Of a stretch of 64,000 bases of DNA, positions 39,897 to 50,618 are shown piece by piece; position 1 is the stretch's first letter, and each line of letters starts with the position of its first letter. The notes beneath the pieces were generated by a model that worked only from the letters and a program-made list of their open reading frames with translations, had not been told where the DNA came from and ran no database searches. The DNA is from Alloascoidea africana (taxonomy: Eukaryota > Ascomycota > Alloascoideomycetes > Alloascoideales > Alloascoideaceae), in contig JAKTTT010000068.1 in NCBI GenBank assembly GCA_030581615.1, positions 1 through 64,000 on the forward strand, given 5' to 3'. A program made the translations under genes and the position numbers.

Positions 39897-42203
39897 TCAC
39901 TTGGAAACAAAGTACTCGCTCAAGTCGTTAACCTTCTCCTGTGTTATCTTCAAATTGCCCATGCGATCAAAAATCGAGCGAGACCGTATATACGGGTCCA
40001 GCAAAACGTAGTTCAGGGCAAGCTTCCTCCCAATGTCCAGCTTCTCCAGCAGATAACGCCTGCTTGTGGTTCTGTCTTCGGCATTGATCCATCTCCAGGT
40101 CGCAGTCTGGAACTGTTTCGCGAGCTTGTGTCTCTCCGCAAGCAACGAGCGTTTCGTTTCAATATTCTCCGTAACAGCCATGTCCATTTTGGCATTCTCC
40201 GTTGATGTAGGGGCCGAGTAGCGGTACTTATAAGAGCTCGAGCCGCCCAGTTCTTCAGGCAGATTGGATAATGGTATGTGCTTTGCAAGGTCTTTAGGAC
40301 TGTTTGTAAAATGGATCTTGCTCGCAACCACAGGATCCAGCCAGCCCTTGATAATCTTCCAGAAGCCTTGGAAGATGAGCGGCGCCTTGTGCACCAGGAG
40401 CACACCTAGAGACTCGGGATAGTGGGCTTCGAACGCACCGACCATAAACTTGACGGGCGTAAAGTCCAGGTTCGAAAGCCCCACACTCGTCATGTCAAAG
40501 AGCACCGTTGCAGAATCCACGGGCTCAAACAGGTAGAGCCGCGTGAGCTCGATCACATAAACCGTGTACTGCTCCATCTCTTCCAGGGTCTGGTCCTTTG
40601 CGTGGTGGAGCCGGGGCCGCACAACCACGATCGGACGGTCCATATTGTCCACTCCACCATGGATAAAGGCCTTGCCCAGTTGGACCTGCTTGGTGAAACC
40701 CACTCGGTCCTTCTCAATTGCCGTTGGCTCGCCCTCGAAAAGCAGCTTCTCGACGCCGAACTCTAACTGTCGCCAGTGCATTGTCTTAGTGACCATGGCC
40801 AGTGCACGAGGCACGTCCCATTTACGGGCCCGCAAAAAGCGAAGCAGCAGGTTGTCTGGCGTGTCTTGTCTAAGCATTGTCCAGAACGCTTCTCGATACT
40901 CCTCCGGTGAGATTCCGTCTTCCAGAAGCACTGTGCTCGGGTCCACGGGAGCCTTGTGCTTTTTGGTGTGCTTTTTCTGCGAGGATGACGAAATTGAGCC
41001 GTTTCGGGTATGTGAGCGTGATGACGGAGGAGATGGCATCGACGGTCGTCGCAATTGAGAAGCAGGCTTAGAAGAAGAAGGAGCTGGTGTCAGAGGAAAA
41101 ACAGTCCCGTTAGTTGATGGTGATGATGGGCTAGTAACGGTCTTATCTTTCTCGACAGTAGGAGCATCTTTCGCAGGTGGTGGCACAGTTCCCTTTGGCC
41201 TACCATTTGGCTTAGAGACATAGCCATTAGTGCCAACCTCAGAGCTCTTCTCAGTGCCATTGCTCATGCCAACACCATTCACATTTCCATTTGCGTGAGC
41301 CAATATCGGCTGTGGATCGACATTGGTAAGAGTGTCCTCGGTCGACCTAGCCGGCGGTTCCGGCGACAGGAGAAATGAGAAGCTTGATCTTCGCGATGCA
41401 GCCTGCGATTGGACCTGAGAGTGCGAATACTCGTTTTTGTGCTCATCTTTGATCTTTTTCCGGTGTCGCCTACCCTTGCCCAGCGATTTTGCCCTACTAA
41501 AAAGCTTTTTCTTTAGGTTGTTGGCCTTACGGTTGAAAGACGGTGCCAGGCTATGTTCACTTGCCTTTTTGCGCAAGCCCGGACCAGCGAAAGGCTTTTC
41601 TGGACCGTTAGACCCTCTGGCTGGTGTATTGTATAGTGTCATTGAGGAGTTTGACGGAGGAGAAGGAGGTGGTGGTCTAATCGGTATTCGTACTGGGCTA
41701 AGCAAACCGTTCGCTCCATTATTCTCTGGCGGTGGCGACGGGATCTGCTTCACAATCGGCATCTCCAGGCTGTGCTCTTGGACCTCTGGCCTTTCCTTGG
41801 GTTTGTACGAATGTCCTTGGTCCAGCTCTTGTTCTTGTTCTGGCTCCTCGACTATCTGTTCAAGGATCTCAGACGCATCAAAGTATTCGTCATCCGAGCT
41901 GTCGACAAAGCTCTCGTCTTGTTCAAAGTAGGAGCCATCATCTGTAAGGTCTGCATTTCCTCCCGAGCTCAGTTTTACTTCAGCATCGTGGCCCTTTCTT
42001 CTGGTGCTGGTTGCGGTATGCTCACGGCCAAATTCAACCTCATCCGCATCCTCACCCTCGTCTTGATCCTCGCGGACACCCCAGAAGGTCAGAATCTGGG
42101 CCCACATCTCCTTGAGACGGGCCTCCTGCTCATCGGTCAGTGTAGTGATGTGGCCAGGCGCCTCGGGCACGAGCCTAGCGGATACTTCGGCGGGCGTCGT
42201 CAT
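39897..42203 (-). CDS. CSR1: Sec14-like phosphatidylinositol transfer protein, CSR1 type
   Basis: Csr1 (Sfh2) is a Sec14 homologue that exchanges phosphatidylinositol and affects lipid metabolism and endosomal sorting. The C-terminal 350 residues match it: LLRFLRARKWDVPRAL (CRAL-TRIO N), VVVRPRLHHAKDQTLEEME, FEAHYPESLGVLLVHKAPLIF, GWLDPVVASKIHFT, and LDPYIRSRSIFDRMGNLK near the end. The protein has 768 residues against 408 in yeast Csr1. The extra N-terminal part, about 390 residues, is acidic, then Pro/Ser-rich with a basic Lys/Arg patch; only the extreme N-terminus (LTDEQEARLKEMWAQILTFW) resembles Csr1. It diverges from SKI8 with a 199-bp gap. Confidence 0.85.
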   Translation of the reverse strand: MTTPAEVSARLVPEAPGHITTLTDEQEARLKEMWAQILTFWGVREDQDEGEDADEVEFGREHTATSTRRKGHDAEVKLSSGGNADLTDDGSYFEQDESFVDSSDDEYFDASEILEQIVEEPEQEQELDQGHSYKPKERPEVQEHSLEMPIVKQIPSPPPENNGANGLLSPVRIPIRPPPPSPPSNSSMTLYNTPARGSNGPEKPFAGPGLRKKASEHSLAPSFNRKANNLKKKLFSRAKSLGKGRRHRKKIKDEHKNEYSHSQVQSQAASRRSSFSFLLSPEPPARSTEDTLTNVDPQPILAHANGNVNGVGMSNGTEKSSEVGTNGYVSKPNGRPKGTVPPPAKDAPTVEKDKTVTSPSSPSTNGTVFPLTPAPSSSKPASQLRRPSMPSPPSSRSHTRNGSISSSSQKKHTKKHKAPVDPSTVLLEDGISPEEYREAFWTMLRQDTPDNLLLRFLRARKWDVPRALAMVTKTMHWRQLEFGVEKLLFEGEPTAIEKDRVGFTKQVQLGKAFIHGGVDNMDRPIVVVRPRLHHAKDQTLEEMEQYTVYVIELTRLYLFEPVDSATVLFDMTSVGLSNLDFTPVKFMVGAFEAHYPESLGVLLVHKAPLIFQGFWKIIKGWLDPVVASKIHFTNSPKDLAKHIPLSNLPEELGGSSSYKYRYSAPTSTENAKMDMAVTENIETKRSLLAERHKLAKQFQTATWRWINAEDRTTSRRYLLEKLDIGRKLALNYVLLDPYIRSRSIFDRMGNLKITQEKVNDLSEYFVSK

Positions 42204-42402
42204 TTCAAAGGCACTTGAGAAGAAGCAGAAGTGCCAATCCAGGCTTTTTAGGAAAGAGAACTGGTCTTTATTGGTATGTTGTGTATATTATGTATATTGT
42301 ATGTTGTATGTTATAGGTGCTCACCTCCAGCGAAAACCGGCACCCGTCACCACCAAGACTAGCCACCAGAACTCACCCATTGGCATTCACGCTACACCAA
42401 CA

Positions 42403-43727
42403 ATGGTACGTAGATGTTCATATACATGTCTCTGTTGATTGACTAACCTTAGGTTTCTCCAGGGCAAGCAATTCATCTCAACGGCAACAGCAGGCAACGG
42501 TATTTCTCTTCGCTTGATGACTTTTCCCCGTGCTTGGCTAACATCCGCATCCATCTAGCTCACAAGTCAGACATCTACGCGGTTGCTGTCTCAAGGCACT
42601 ACACCGTGACTGCCTCTGGAGACGGCACCGTGAAGCTCTGGCCAAACAACCTCGACACATCCCGATTAACAGACGTCAAGGCATCTAGCATCCAAATCGA
42701 CGTGGACAGATCGGGAGTCCACCATCTGGCACTGCTTGAAGAGACAATCAAGGGCGTCCAGATATGCATTCTCACTGTGATTTCTTTCTCCGGCAAAGCT
42801 TTTTTCTATAGACTGTTTGCCCCTGGCGATTATGAGCATCCAGTTGAGCAACTACAATCGAATCTCGATCTCAACTCCAGCCCCAGCACAACATCATCAA
42901 AGAAAAAGACGACCGTATTTTGGACAGTTGTGTGGACCCCAGGAATCCTGGCGGAAACTTTCCGACTTGTGCTAACAGGCGTCAATGGCACGGCCTATAT
43001 ATACGATCTACAGGATTATTCCAGTCTGTTAATAGAGCCAGCAGCCGGTGGAACACTCAGCTTTGCACTAAATAAGACAATTCCACCCAAACAGGCCTCT
43101 TTCGCTACGTGTGTCTCAGTGTCACCAAGCGGACGCATTCTGGCCACAGGACATCAGAACGGGAACGTGTATCTAACGGATATTGAAAGTGGCAGAAGCT
43201 TGAGCACTTTCTACGGCCACGCGGGCTCGGGCGACGACCATTCCAAGAGCGTCCGATGTGTGCGCTTTTCGCCCAACGGCACTGTTATTGCGATATCGCG
43301 AGACATGGGCACAAACGGCACAGTGTCGCTGTACGACGTCAAGTATAGTGAGCTGGTGGGGACGCTCAGCATCCCGACCCACTCGGCGGGCCAGGTCACC
43401 GGTCTTGGGGGAATTGCGCACACTGGGTGGATCTTCAGCATCGACTTTAACTCTGATGGCAAGTTTCTCGTGAGCGGTGGATACGATGGTAAGGTTCGAA
43501 TCTGGAATATCCAGACGAAAGAGCGCGAGGCCTCGCTGAATATCTCGCCTGCGGATCTGGAAGATGCCGACGAGCAAGAAGATGATGGAGATGTCAAGGC
43601 GGTCATGGATGTCAGATACGTTCCAGCTGGTATCCGGAACCAAAGTCTTGGAGATAAGAACGAGGGCCTTGTTGCCGTTGGACTCGACAGGGGAATCCGA
43701 TGGTACAGAGAAGCCGGGGGATTGTAA
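42403..43727 (+). CDS. SKI8: Ski8 WD40 protein of the Ski complex (three exons)
   Basis: Ski8 is the WD-repeat scaffold of the cytoplasmic Ski2-Ski3-Ski8 complex that channels mRNA to the exosome; it also aids meiotic Spo11 cutting in some yeasts. Exons are 42403-42405, 42463-42499 and 42559-43727, giving 402 residues. Exon 1 contributes only the ATG: a GTACGT donor follows it directly. Spliced, the start reads MGKQFISTATAGNAHKSDIYAV, like the yeast start MSKVFIATANAGKAHDADIF. Later blocks SVRCVRFSPNGTVIA, LVGTLSIPTHSAGQV, GYDGKVRIWN and the end RGIRWYREAGG match Ski8. The second donor is GTATTT, with a GCTAACA branch site. The gene is convergent with the kelch-BTB gene, 67 bp away. Confidence 0.92.
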
Positions 43728-43794
43728 CCAACAAGAAGTAGAGTTTTATATGCTATTGCTAATGTACGAAGCAGTTGAATAAAGTCCAAACCTT

Positions 43795-46026
43795 TTAAGT
43801 GTGACTCTTGTCCTCTATGTAAATATCACCGTCTTCATCGTTTTCTTCTTCTTCTTCTTCTTCCTCCTCTTCGATAGCATCAAAATCAAAATCGTCGTCA
43901 TCGTCATCGTCATCAGTGCTCAGATTCTCTGTATCGCTCTTATTTACCAGTTTACTTTCTTCATCAACCGTCATCAACAACTCCACCATGAGCCTTTTCG
44001 AAAGTCTAGCAAACCCGGGGGTCCGTAGAATGCGACCTAGAGATCGGCCACACTGGTGTAGCGCCAGGTCTTCGATAAAGCTCTCGCCCGTTTCCTTTGC
44101 AAATAGCCATATCATGGGCGCATCCGAGTCCGAAAAGCCCTGGGTCCGTATCAGCGCGATGGCGGCGGTCCGAAGCAAAGGGATTTGATACCGCTTGGAA
44201 AGGTCCAGAAAATATGTGCCTTCAAAAGACGTATAGCCCTTGATGGAACCTGAGTAAAGAAATTGGAGCAGCCCTTGCACAATTCGTAATGGTTCGTCCA
44301 AATGTAGTACTGTCTTTGGTGTTTGCTCTTGCTGCTGCTTTGCCAAAGATGCGAAATATGGCCATCGGGCAAGCAAAACTGTGGAATGGGCACCAATCGG
44401 TTTGGATCTAAGTACCTCAACAGACTTTTCTTCCTCCTTTTTGACCTTCTTTTTTCGATTTTTTTTCAAATGTTGAAGCAAAAACAGCTTGTTTTGTTTT
44501 GCTCGTGACATATTTTTGGGGTCTTTAACAAAAGACGGCAAAATTCCTGTAATCTCAACGTCTGTAAACTCTCCCTTTTGTAGAAACGTGTACATTGCGG
44601 TCGTCACAGAGTCCAACGAGTTTAAGCCGAGTATCTTTGGGTCCGGAAACGACCAACTTGTTAACGGTGCCGTGCTCTCCGATATTGCCCTGTCAATAGC
44701 TTCATGAGCTAGTCGGACACTGCTGTTTGAGTATTTCCAAATCTTTTCCAGAAGCCCTGGCCTTTGCTTGTTTTTCGAAGACAAGACGCCAAAAACACAC
44801 ATTGTGTCTCTATGCCTAACCATCTTTATCCATCGGTACCGGCAGCATTTACCATCGTCCAAAATATCCAGTTTGTCTAAAATAGGGATCTGATATTCGG
44901 GACATCTAGAAGGTATGATGAGGATGGAACCTCTAACGTCAGGAATCTGTAAATAGACTTTGTTGGGAGAGGAGGATTTGCATCCATCGATAATGACTGT
45001 TTTCAATGTCTGTAGATTTATAAACGTAACGGAGGTGGTTTGATCAACCTGACCGTTTTTGGTAAAGCCGCCATAGGCATAGAGCTTGCCATCGTACTCT
45101 GCGATCGCATGGCCGAACCGTTCTACAAAATTCGATAAAAATCGCCATTTGCAAGTGCGAATATTGTAGCTCCAGAGACTTTTCAGTACATGTCCGTTTT
45201 TCTTCCCCCCTGAAATGTACATTTGGGTGCCATCTGCGGAAAAACAGGCCGCATGCTGCCATCGTTCACAGGGAATTTTGGCCATGGCGGCGTTGTCTGG
45301 GTCTGTTTTCGCACGAATTGATACCGGCGTGAACAGGTTTTGTGAGGCGTCGTAGACGGCGAGAGAATGGCTCGACAAGAGATGGTAGGACGAAGAGACA
45401 TTTTTCTTCGTGGCCACTATTGAGGGCATGCCTCCAAATATCAGAGCCTTGTCGTTTTCTATGGGCACACACGAGTGTCCTGGAAAAATGGAGTCAGTGG
45501 GACGAATAAATGGAAAAGTGTTGGAAAGTGCCTACCGACTCTGGAAAAGCTTGATATTCTCTTTTCCCAGACCATTTTTTCCAGATCAAGAGCGTACACG
45601 TCCTCATCCACCGTATCTATTCATGGGTTTAGTACTCAAGATTTAGGAGTAGAGTAGACCTGACACATACGTTCTGCTCCATCTTCGTAATTTTCTTGGA
45701 CATTGTTGTCATGGTTCACTCCATCATCTTCATATTTGTCCACAAACCCTCCAAAAAGGATGACCGTGCCGCTGTTCGTCACAAACATGGACGAATAGTC
45801 TCTGTGTTTAGGAACATCCCCTATCAACCAAAAGGTTAGGAAAAAAAATGGACAGGATGTTCTAGTTAAGTTCACCTTGGGAATCGTGATATGAGGAGGA
45901 ATTGAGGCCATCAGAACCACCGTTTTGCCGCAACATTGCGAGATATGGATAAAGTAAAAGGTTCGTTGAAGCTGTGGCTGCATATTTGGTGGTTTGATGG
46001 TTTACCCTGCTGCCTCCCCCATGCAT
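43795..46026 (-). CDS. Kelch-repeat and BTB domain protein (four exons)
   Basis: Exons in reading order are 45876-46026, 45671-45820, 45536-45616 and 43795-45479, giving 688 residues. Introns are 54-56 nt. Two donors are GTGAAC and GTAGGC; the other is GTATGT. Kelch-like blades include GTVILFGGFVD, EDVYALDLEKMVWEKR, GHSCVPIENDKALIFGG, CERWQHAACF and FGHAIAEYDGKLYAYGG. A BTB-like segment follows (GEFTDVEI, then GAHSTVLLARWPYFASL and LLQFLYSGSIKGY), and the tail is very acidic. This order fits fungal kelch-BTB proteins such as S. pombe Ral2, an activator of Ras signalling, and animal LZTR1; MDS3/PMD1 are alternatives. The assignment is from architecture only. Exon 1 uses the ATG at 46026. Confidence 0.7.
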
Positions 46027-46247
46027 GCTAAAAGATAAAACTCAACTCTGATTGAAGCAACAAAATGATACATCGTAAATGGGCTAGAATCCTTCTCCGA
46101 GGGAATTAGGAGCAGATCTGGTCCCAGTCAAAGCTTTTATACACCAACAAAAACAGCAAAACAGAAACAAGACTATACAATACAATATGAAAACAAAAAC
46201 ACCGAGACCCAAACATTAGCAATCCAAAAAAATCAGTTTTAAACTCT

Positions 46248-47531
46248 TTAATCGTAGCGCACGTAAGACGGCGGCGAATCCGGGGTGAACATGAATGCCG
46301 AAGTCAGAAATGGGCCTGGAGGAGAGATTAGGAAAGATGGGAACTTGCGCTTCGCACCCAGGAATGCGTGTCTTGATGATATCGGAAAGGAATGCGCTAT
46401 TCGGCTGGTATTCGTATTCTGGAGGTCTGGTCGCTTCTCAGGAGCATTCTCACTATCCCCAGCAGTGTCCTCGAGAGCATCATTGCTGTTTCTTGTAGTT
46501 TTGGGCCGTCGCATACAAATGACCCTTCGCTTTCCTTTCCTAGGTACTATTTTCTTGTTTGCGACTGCCCTTTGGTAACTGCGGGCCTGGATCTGGGCAA
46601 TTTGGTCCACACACTTTCCAAAGTCAAACAGATCTGTGCCGGTGACAACGGCGTTGGGGGTCAGATGGGTCAGGTTCAGGCCCAGGTTGAGAATTTCGGT
46701 CTCTTTCTTTGCGTATTTGTCCATGTTTGAGCGGTAGACGACATCAGCGACACCGGGCGTGAAGAGAGAAAAAGTCTGGTGCGAGGCACACAGCGCACCC
46801 ACTTTTAACATGTCGGAGGTTGTTCCCAGCGGCGGCGAGAGCGATAGCGATAGCGAGAGCGAGGGTTCGTGATCTGGCTGGTGGTTATGGAATAGCGACT
46901 CGTGCAGTTGAGCACCGCCGTTTATGAACTTTTGGCTCAGCCCGTGCAATACTGCTGGCAGTTCGTCACGGAACAGATCGCGTATAAGTCTTTCGATCTG
47001 GACCTGGATGAAGCTCGCGAGCACAGGGATCGTATCAAATGTGGAGCTGACTTTGATGGACTCCAAAGGGTCGTTTTTGAACACCAGCGTGAGGCCCTTG
47101 GAACGGCTGAACACCGCAATCACGATCGCGGACATTTTCATCTCGGCCAGCGTCAGGTTCAGTGGAATCGACAGCGGCGCACTCGCCTCGACAAACTCGG
47201 GCATGGCGAAGCTGAGATGGCCTGTGTCGTTTGTGCTCTTCTCGTATATTCGTAAAGGGTTTGCCTGCACTTTGGTCTTGAGCGTTATCGATGCGTTTCC
47301 CTCGTATCGGAACTTGAAAATGCCCCGGAACCGGTCCAAGGCCACGTCTCCAATCTCCAGAATCTCCAGCTCCGGCGCACACGATCCCAGATCCAGGTTC
47401 GCAACTGCTATCTTGTCGTCGATGATGGGCGGCGTGCCTGCGCTGGAGTTGAGCACGTCCGTGAGCAGCTCCTGCGCAGAACTCCGGAACTGGTCCTGCT
47501 CCAGCGCGTCCCAGTTCAGCTTGAACGACAT
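46248..47531 (-). CDS. MDM34: ERMES subunit Mdm34
   Basis: Mdm34 is an SMP-domain protein of the ER-mitochondria encounter structure, which tethers the two organelles and moves phospholipids. From the ATG at 47531 it has 427 residues (459 in S. cerevisiae). It starts MSFKLNWDAL, as yeast Mdm34 starts MSFRFN. The SMP region covers about the first 200 residues with PELEILEIGDVALDRFRGIFKF, SFAMPEFVEASAPLSIPLNLTLAEMKM and RLIRDLFRDELPAVL. A Ser-Leu dipeptide run follows. The end, PDSPPSYVRY, carries a PPxY-like motif resembling the PPPY at the yeast C-terminus, a target of Rsp5. The frame remains open upstream to 47639, but that part is not conserved. Confidence 0.88.
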   Translation of the reverse strand: MSFKLNWDALEQDQFRSSAQELLTDVLNSSAGTPPIIDDKIAVANLDLGSCAPELEILEIGDVALDRFRGIFKFRYEGNASITLKTKVQANPLRIYEKSTNDTGHLSFAMPEFVEASAPLSIPLNLTLAEMKMSAIVIAVFSRSKGLTLVFKNDPLESIKVSSTFDTIPVLASFIQVQIERLIRDLFRDELPAVLHGLSQKFINGGAQLHESLFHNHQPDHEPSLSLSLSLSPPLGTTSDMLKVGALCASHQTFSLFTPGVADVVYRSNMDKYAKKETEILNLGLNLTHLTPNAVVTGTDLFDFGKCVDQIAQIQARSYQRAVANKKIVPRKGKRRVICMRRPKTTRNSNDALEDTAGDSENAPEKRPDLQNTNTSRIAHSFPISSRHAFLGAKRKFPSFLISPPGPFLTSAFMFTPDSPPSYVRYD

Positions 47532-47666
47532 GCTACTACTTCTTGCGGCCTCTCTGCCCTTTTCCTTGGCCACGACCCCGAAGCGATGCGAACCAAGTGG
47601 TATACGGTACGAATTAAATCTGGTATTAGTTACACACACTTTACATTTTTCTTCTTTTTTCGCGGG

Positions 47667-50276
47667 TCACGGAGACAAAACACCCGACCGCCCGGGCCCG
47701 GATACCGGGGCAGCGCGCACCGGCGCCCCGAGCCCCGCCGGGTCCTCCTCCTTCAGCTTGAGCTCCAGATCCAAATCCATCTTCTGCTCCAGCAAAGTCT
47801 GCTCGTTCTCCTTGTCCGCCGCGTTCCGGCTCCAACTGTAGTTGGAATGGCCAAGGCCAGGGGCTCGCGATGCGCCCCGAGAGGCGGCTCGCAGCGGGAG
47901 AGCCGTCAGCGCGTTGCCAGACTTTCTTCTCAGCTGGGGTTTTGTGCCAAACTTTCTCATTGGAGCCTTATCCTCTTTTTCCGGCCCCTCCTCCTCCTCC
48001 TCCTCTGGGCCCATGTCCGTGGTCGGCTCGTCCTGGGGAAGAGACACCACACTCTTGTCGTCGATAATGTCCTTAAACACCTTTGTTGGCTGTGGTGAGT
48101 ACACCGTCTCGTCCCATCGCACCTTTTTGAATTTTCTCCTGTGACTAGGCGATGGAGAAAATCTCTTGTGGGATTGCATTGGCATTGGAATTGGGACACT
48201 GCTATTCCCGTTAACAGGTTCTAAACATTGATCAAATCCTCCTGTGATCGGGACACTGTTGTTCCCATTGACAGGTTCTAGACATTGATCAAATCCCCGT
48301 GCAATCGAGTCCACAAGCGTCTGCAGCGATAGAACCAGCTCGCCTTTCAACACATCCACATCCACCTGTTGCAAAGACTCCAACTGTCCCAAACACTTGC
48401 TCAGGTTCTCGGACATAATCCTGGGGAACTGGGTGCTGGTGTTCTGTTCGGCGGCGGCCATTTGAGACACGAGCTCTTTTTCCAGTGTCATTTCCAGCAG
48501 ACATCCCTGGGACTCGATCAGCTCGCCGTGGATCCCGAGCCATCCCTCTTGCTCTGATAAACGGCGAACAATGCTTTGAACGTTCGGTTGCAACGACACT
48601 AGCGACTCGGTGCTGCTAGATTCCATAACCGACTCCAACATCCTAATCTCATCGCTGCATTTGGTCATGGCTTTCTGAGTCAGGTCCACCAGCTGCTGCC
48701 CCAGGTTTAGTCCAGCCTTGTTGAGAGCAGCTTCCCAAAACAACAGGTCCTGGTACTGTTTCGCAAGCCACCTGTGTCTCGCTAGCACTTTTGCCCGGTT
48801 TGCAACAGACTCCATTCTGTTGCCAAACGTGCTTTTTCTCAGGCTCTCCACGGCCTCGTGAACAAGGTGCTCGACTCTCACCAGGGTCTTTTTCAATTTC
48901 ATAGTCGCGCGTTGTTCCACAAGACCCTCCCGTCTGCGAAGTTCTGCGATCTCTTCCTTCTGCTCGCTTATCATCTTGAGATAGGACCCTACGTGTCGGT
49001 CCAGGTTCTGCTGGTTCCGGACCAGCTTCGTCTTGATCTCCTTTGCGCGGTTCGCGTACTTGAGTGTATTCAGCGTCTCGTCGTAATGATGGCTGGAAGG
49101 ACTGATGCACACGATCATGACTGTTTTGCAGTTCCCTCCCAGCGAAAACTTGAGTAGCCGAGTCAGCTTGGAGTCCCGGTAAGGAATGTGGTTTCGCCGT
49201 CTGGGGTCGCACAGAGCATTGATACAGTTTCCCAGCGCGAGCAACGACTTGTTGATGTTGGCGCCCTCTTGGAGCGTGTTTCCTCTGTTTTTGGTCGCGG
49301 AGGCCCTCTCGCTGCCCGCCAGATCGATGATGGACAGCGTTGCGAACGTGTGCGAGGCGGAAATGTCTGCTGTCCGGTTCTTCTGGGCCACGTTGATCTG
49401 TAACACGGCGTGAGACCGAGATGAAGTCTCATTAGCCTCTGTTGGTGAAATAGTTCTCGCCGCGTTGCCTGCCAGAATCATGTCCATGACCTGTTCCACG
49501 CTCTGGGGCTTGTGCAAGCTCAGGTTAGTCACGGAAATTCGCTTGTTCTCGTCCTCGCGCAGTTGCAATTGTGGCGGTCTCATAGAAGATGAGGAATCGG
49601 GCATCAGCAGGTCTTTTATGGTTTCGTTGTAAATCTCGAGGTAGCTCAGTGTCACGTCCACCGTTTTTGTGTCCTTCAACTCCTCGATACGGTCAAACAG
49701 CTCTTTCATCGTGAGAAAGATGATTCCGGGCTGCGCTGGGGTCCCACTAATGGTATGGGTCTTGCCGCACCCAGTCGCTCCATACGCAAAGACCGTGGCA
49801 TTGTAGCCGTCCAGAATACCATCCAACAGAGGCCGAGACGTTGCGTTGTAGACCTGTTCCTGTGTCGCGTCCTCGTCGAACAGTTGGTCAAACACAAACC
49901 GGTGCTCGCGCATTCGGGGACCGCCAGGAAACGCATTTCGCTGGATCTTCATCAGTGGGTTTGTATCTGGAGGGTCGAAAATAAGCATCTTGTCGTCCAC
50001 CACATTGACAATCTTTCGTATTCCCTTGGGTGCATACCTGCTCGACCCACTGTATTTGGCATTGTTGCTATTGTTGGTGTTGTAGCTCAGAGATCCGTCT
50101 CCGAGGAATATCTGCTCGTCTTGTTTTGCTATTAAATGGGTGCTCTCGTTTGTTGTGAAGGGCCGTACTCTCACTTTTCAAATGTTAGTGCATGTTAGCG
50201 TGAAATCATAGTGATTTGGTTGCTTACCGGCAACAGCGATTGAAGATTCTCTAGATGTGCCACTGTTGGAAGTCAT
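47667..50276 (-). CDS. KIP3: Kinesin-8 Kip3 (two exons)
   Basis: Kip3 is a plus-end-directed motor that shortens microtubules and sets spindle position and length. Exon 1 is 50228-50276 and exon 2 is 47667-50173, with a 54-nt intron (GTAAGC donor, CACTAACA branch, AAAAG acceptor); the product has 851 residues. Splicing joins SSIAVA to VRVRPFTTNES, restoring the first motor strand. The motor keeps KIVNVVDDKMLIFDP, AYGATGCGKTHTISGTP, ETSSRSHAVL, DLAGSERAS and YRDSKLTRLLKFSLGGNCKT. A neck and coiled-coil region follows. The tail holds a 19-residue tandem duplication around GFDQCLEPVNG. The family's interplay with tubulin is of interest because TUB1 is 10 kb away, though linkage implies nothing by itself. 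Confidence 0.95.
48190..48303 (-). repeat. 57-bp tandem duplication in the KIP3 tail
   Basis: Two adjacent 57-bp units (48190-48246 and 48247-48303) encode GFDQCLEPVNGNNSVPI and a near-identical copy. They differ at several sites, most of them silent, so the duplication is not brand new. Confidence 0.85.
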
Positions 50277-50618
50277 GTTACATGATATGTGAAAGTGAAA
50301 GTGAAAGAGAGATGGGAAGGCAAACGTGGATGCAAAGTGTAAATGTAGATGTTAAAAGGTAAAGGTAAATACGAAAATAAATAAATAGAAAGGTGAGCGG
50401 ATCTTCGCAACCACGCCGGCAAAACAGATCCACTAAAAGCAACAGCAAAAGCAGAGGATATTTTCCTCTCGGTTCTACACAAATCTCAAGCTACAAGTAA
50501 GAGAAAGGAAAAGCCCTGTTTTTGTTTACCTCAGATATAGGTAAGTCGCCAGGGCAACGCATGTGGCCGGGTAGCCCCCTTCAATGTTGAACAATTTCTA
50601 CTTTCTGGCAAAGCGTTT
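50277..50618. other. Intergenic region upstream of KIP3
   Basis: This 342-bp spacer holds the KIP3 promoter and the 3' side of the next minus-strand gene. It contains a GTGAAA-type run just before the KIP3 ATG (50288-50310). Nothing else was recognised. Confidence 0.4.
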
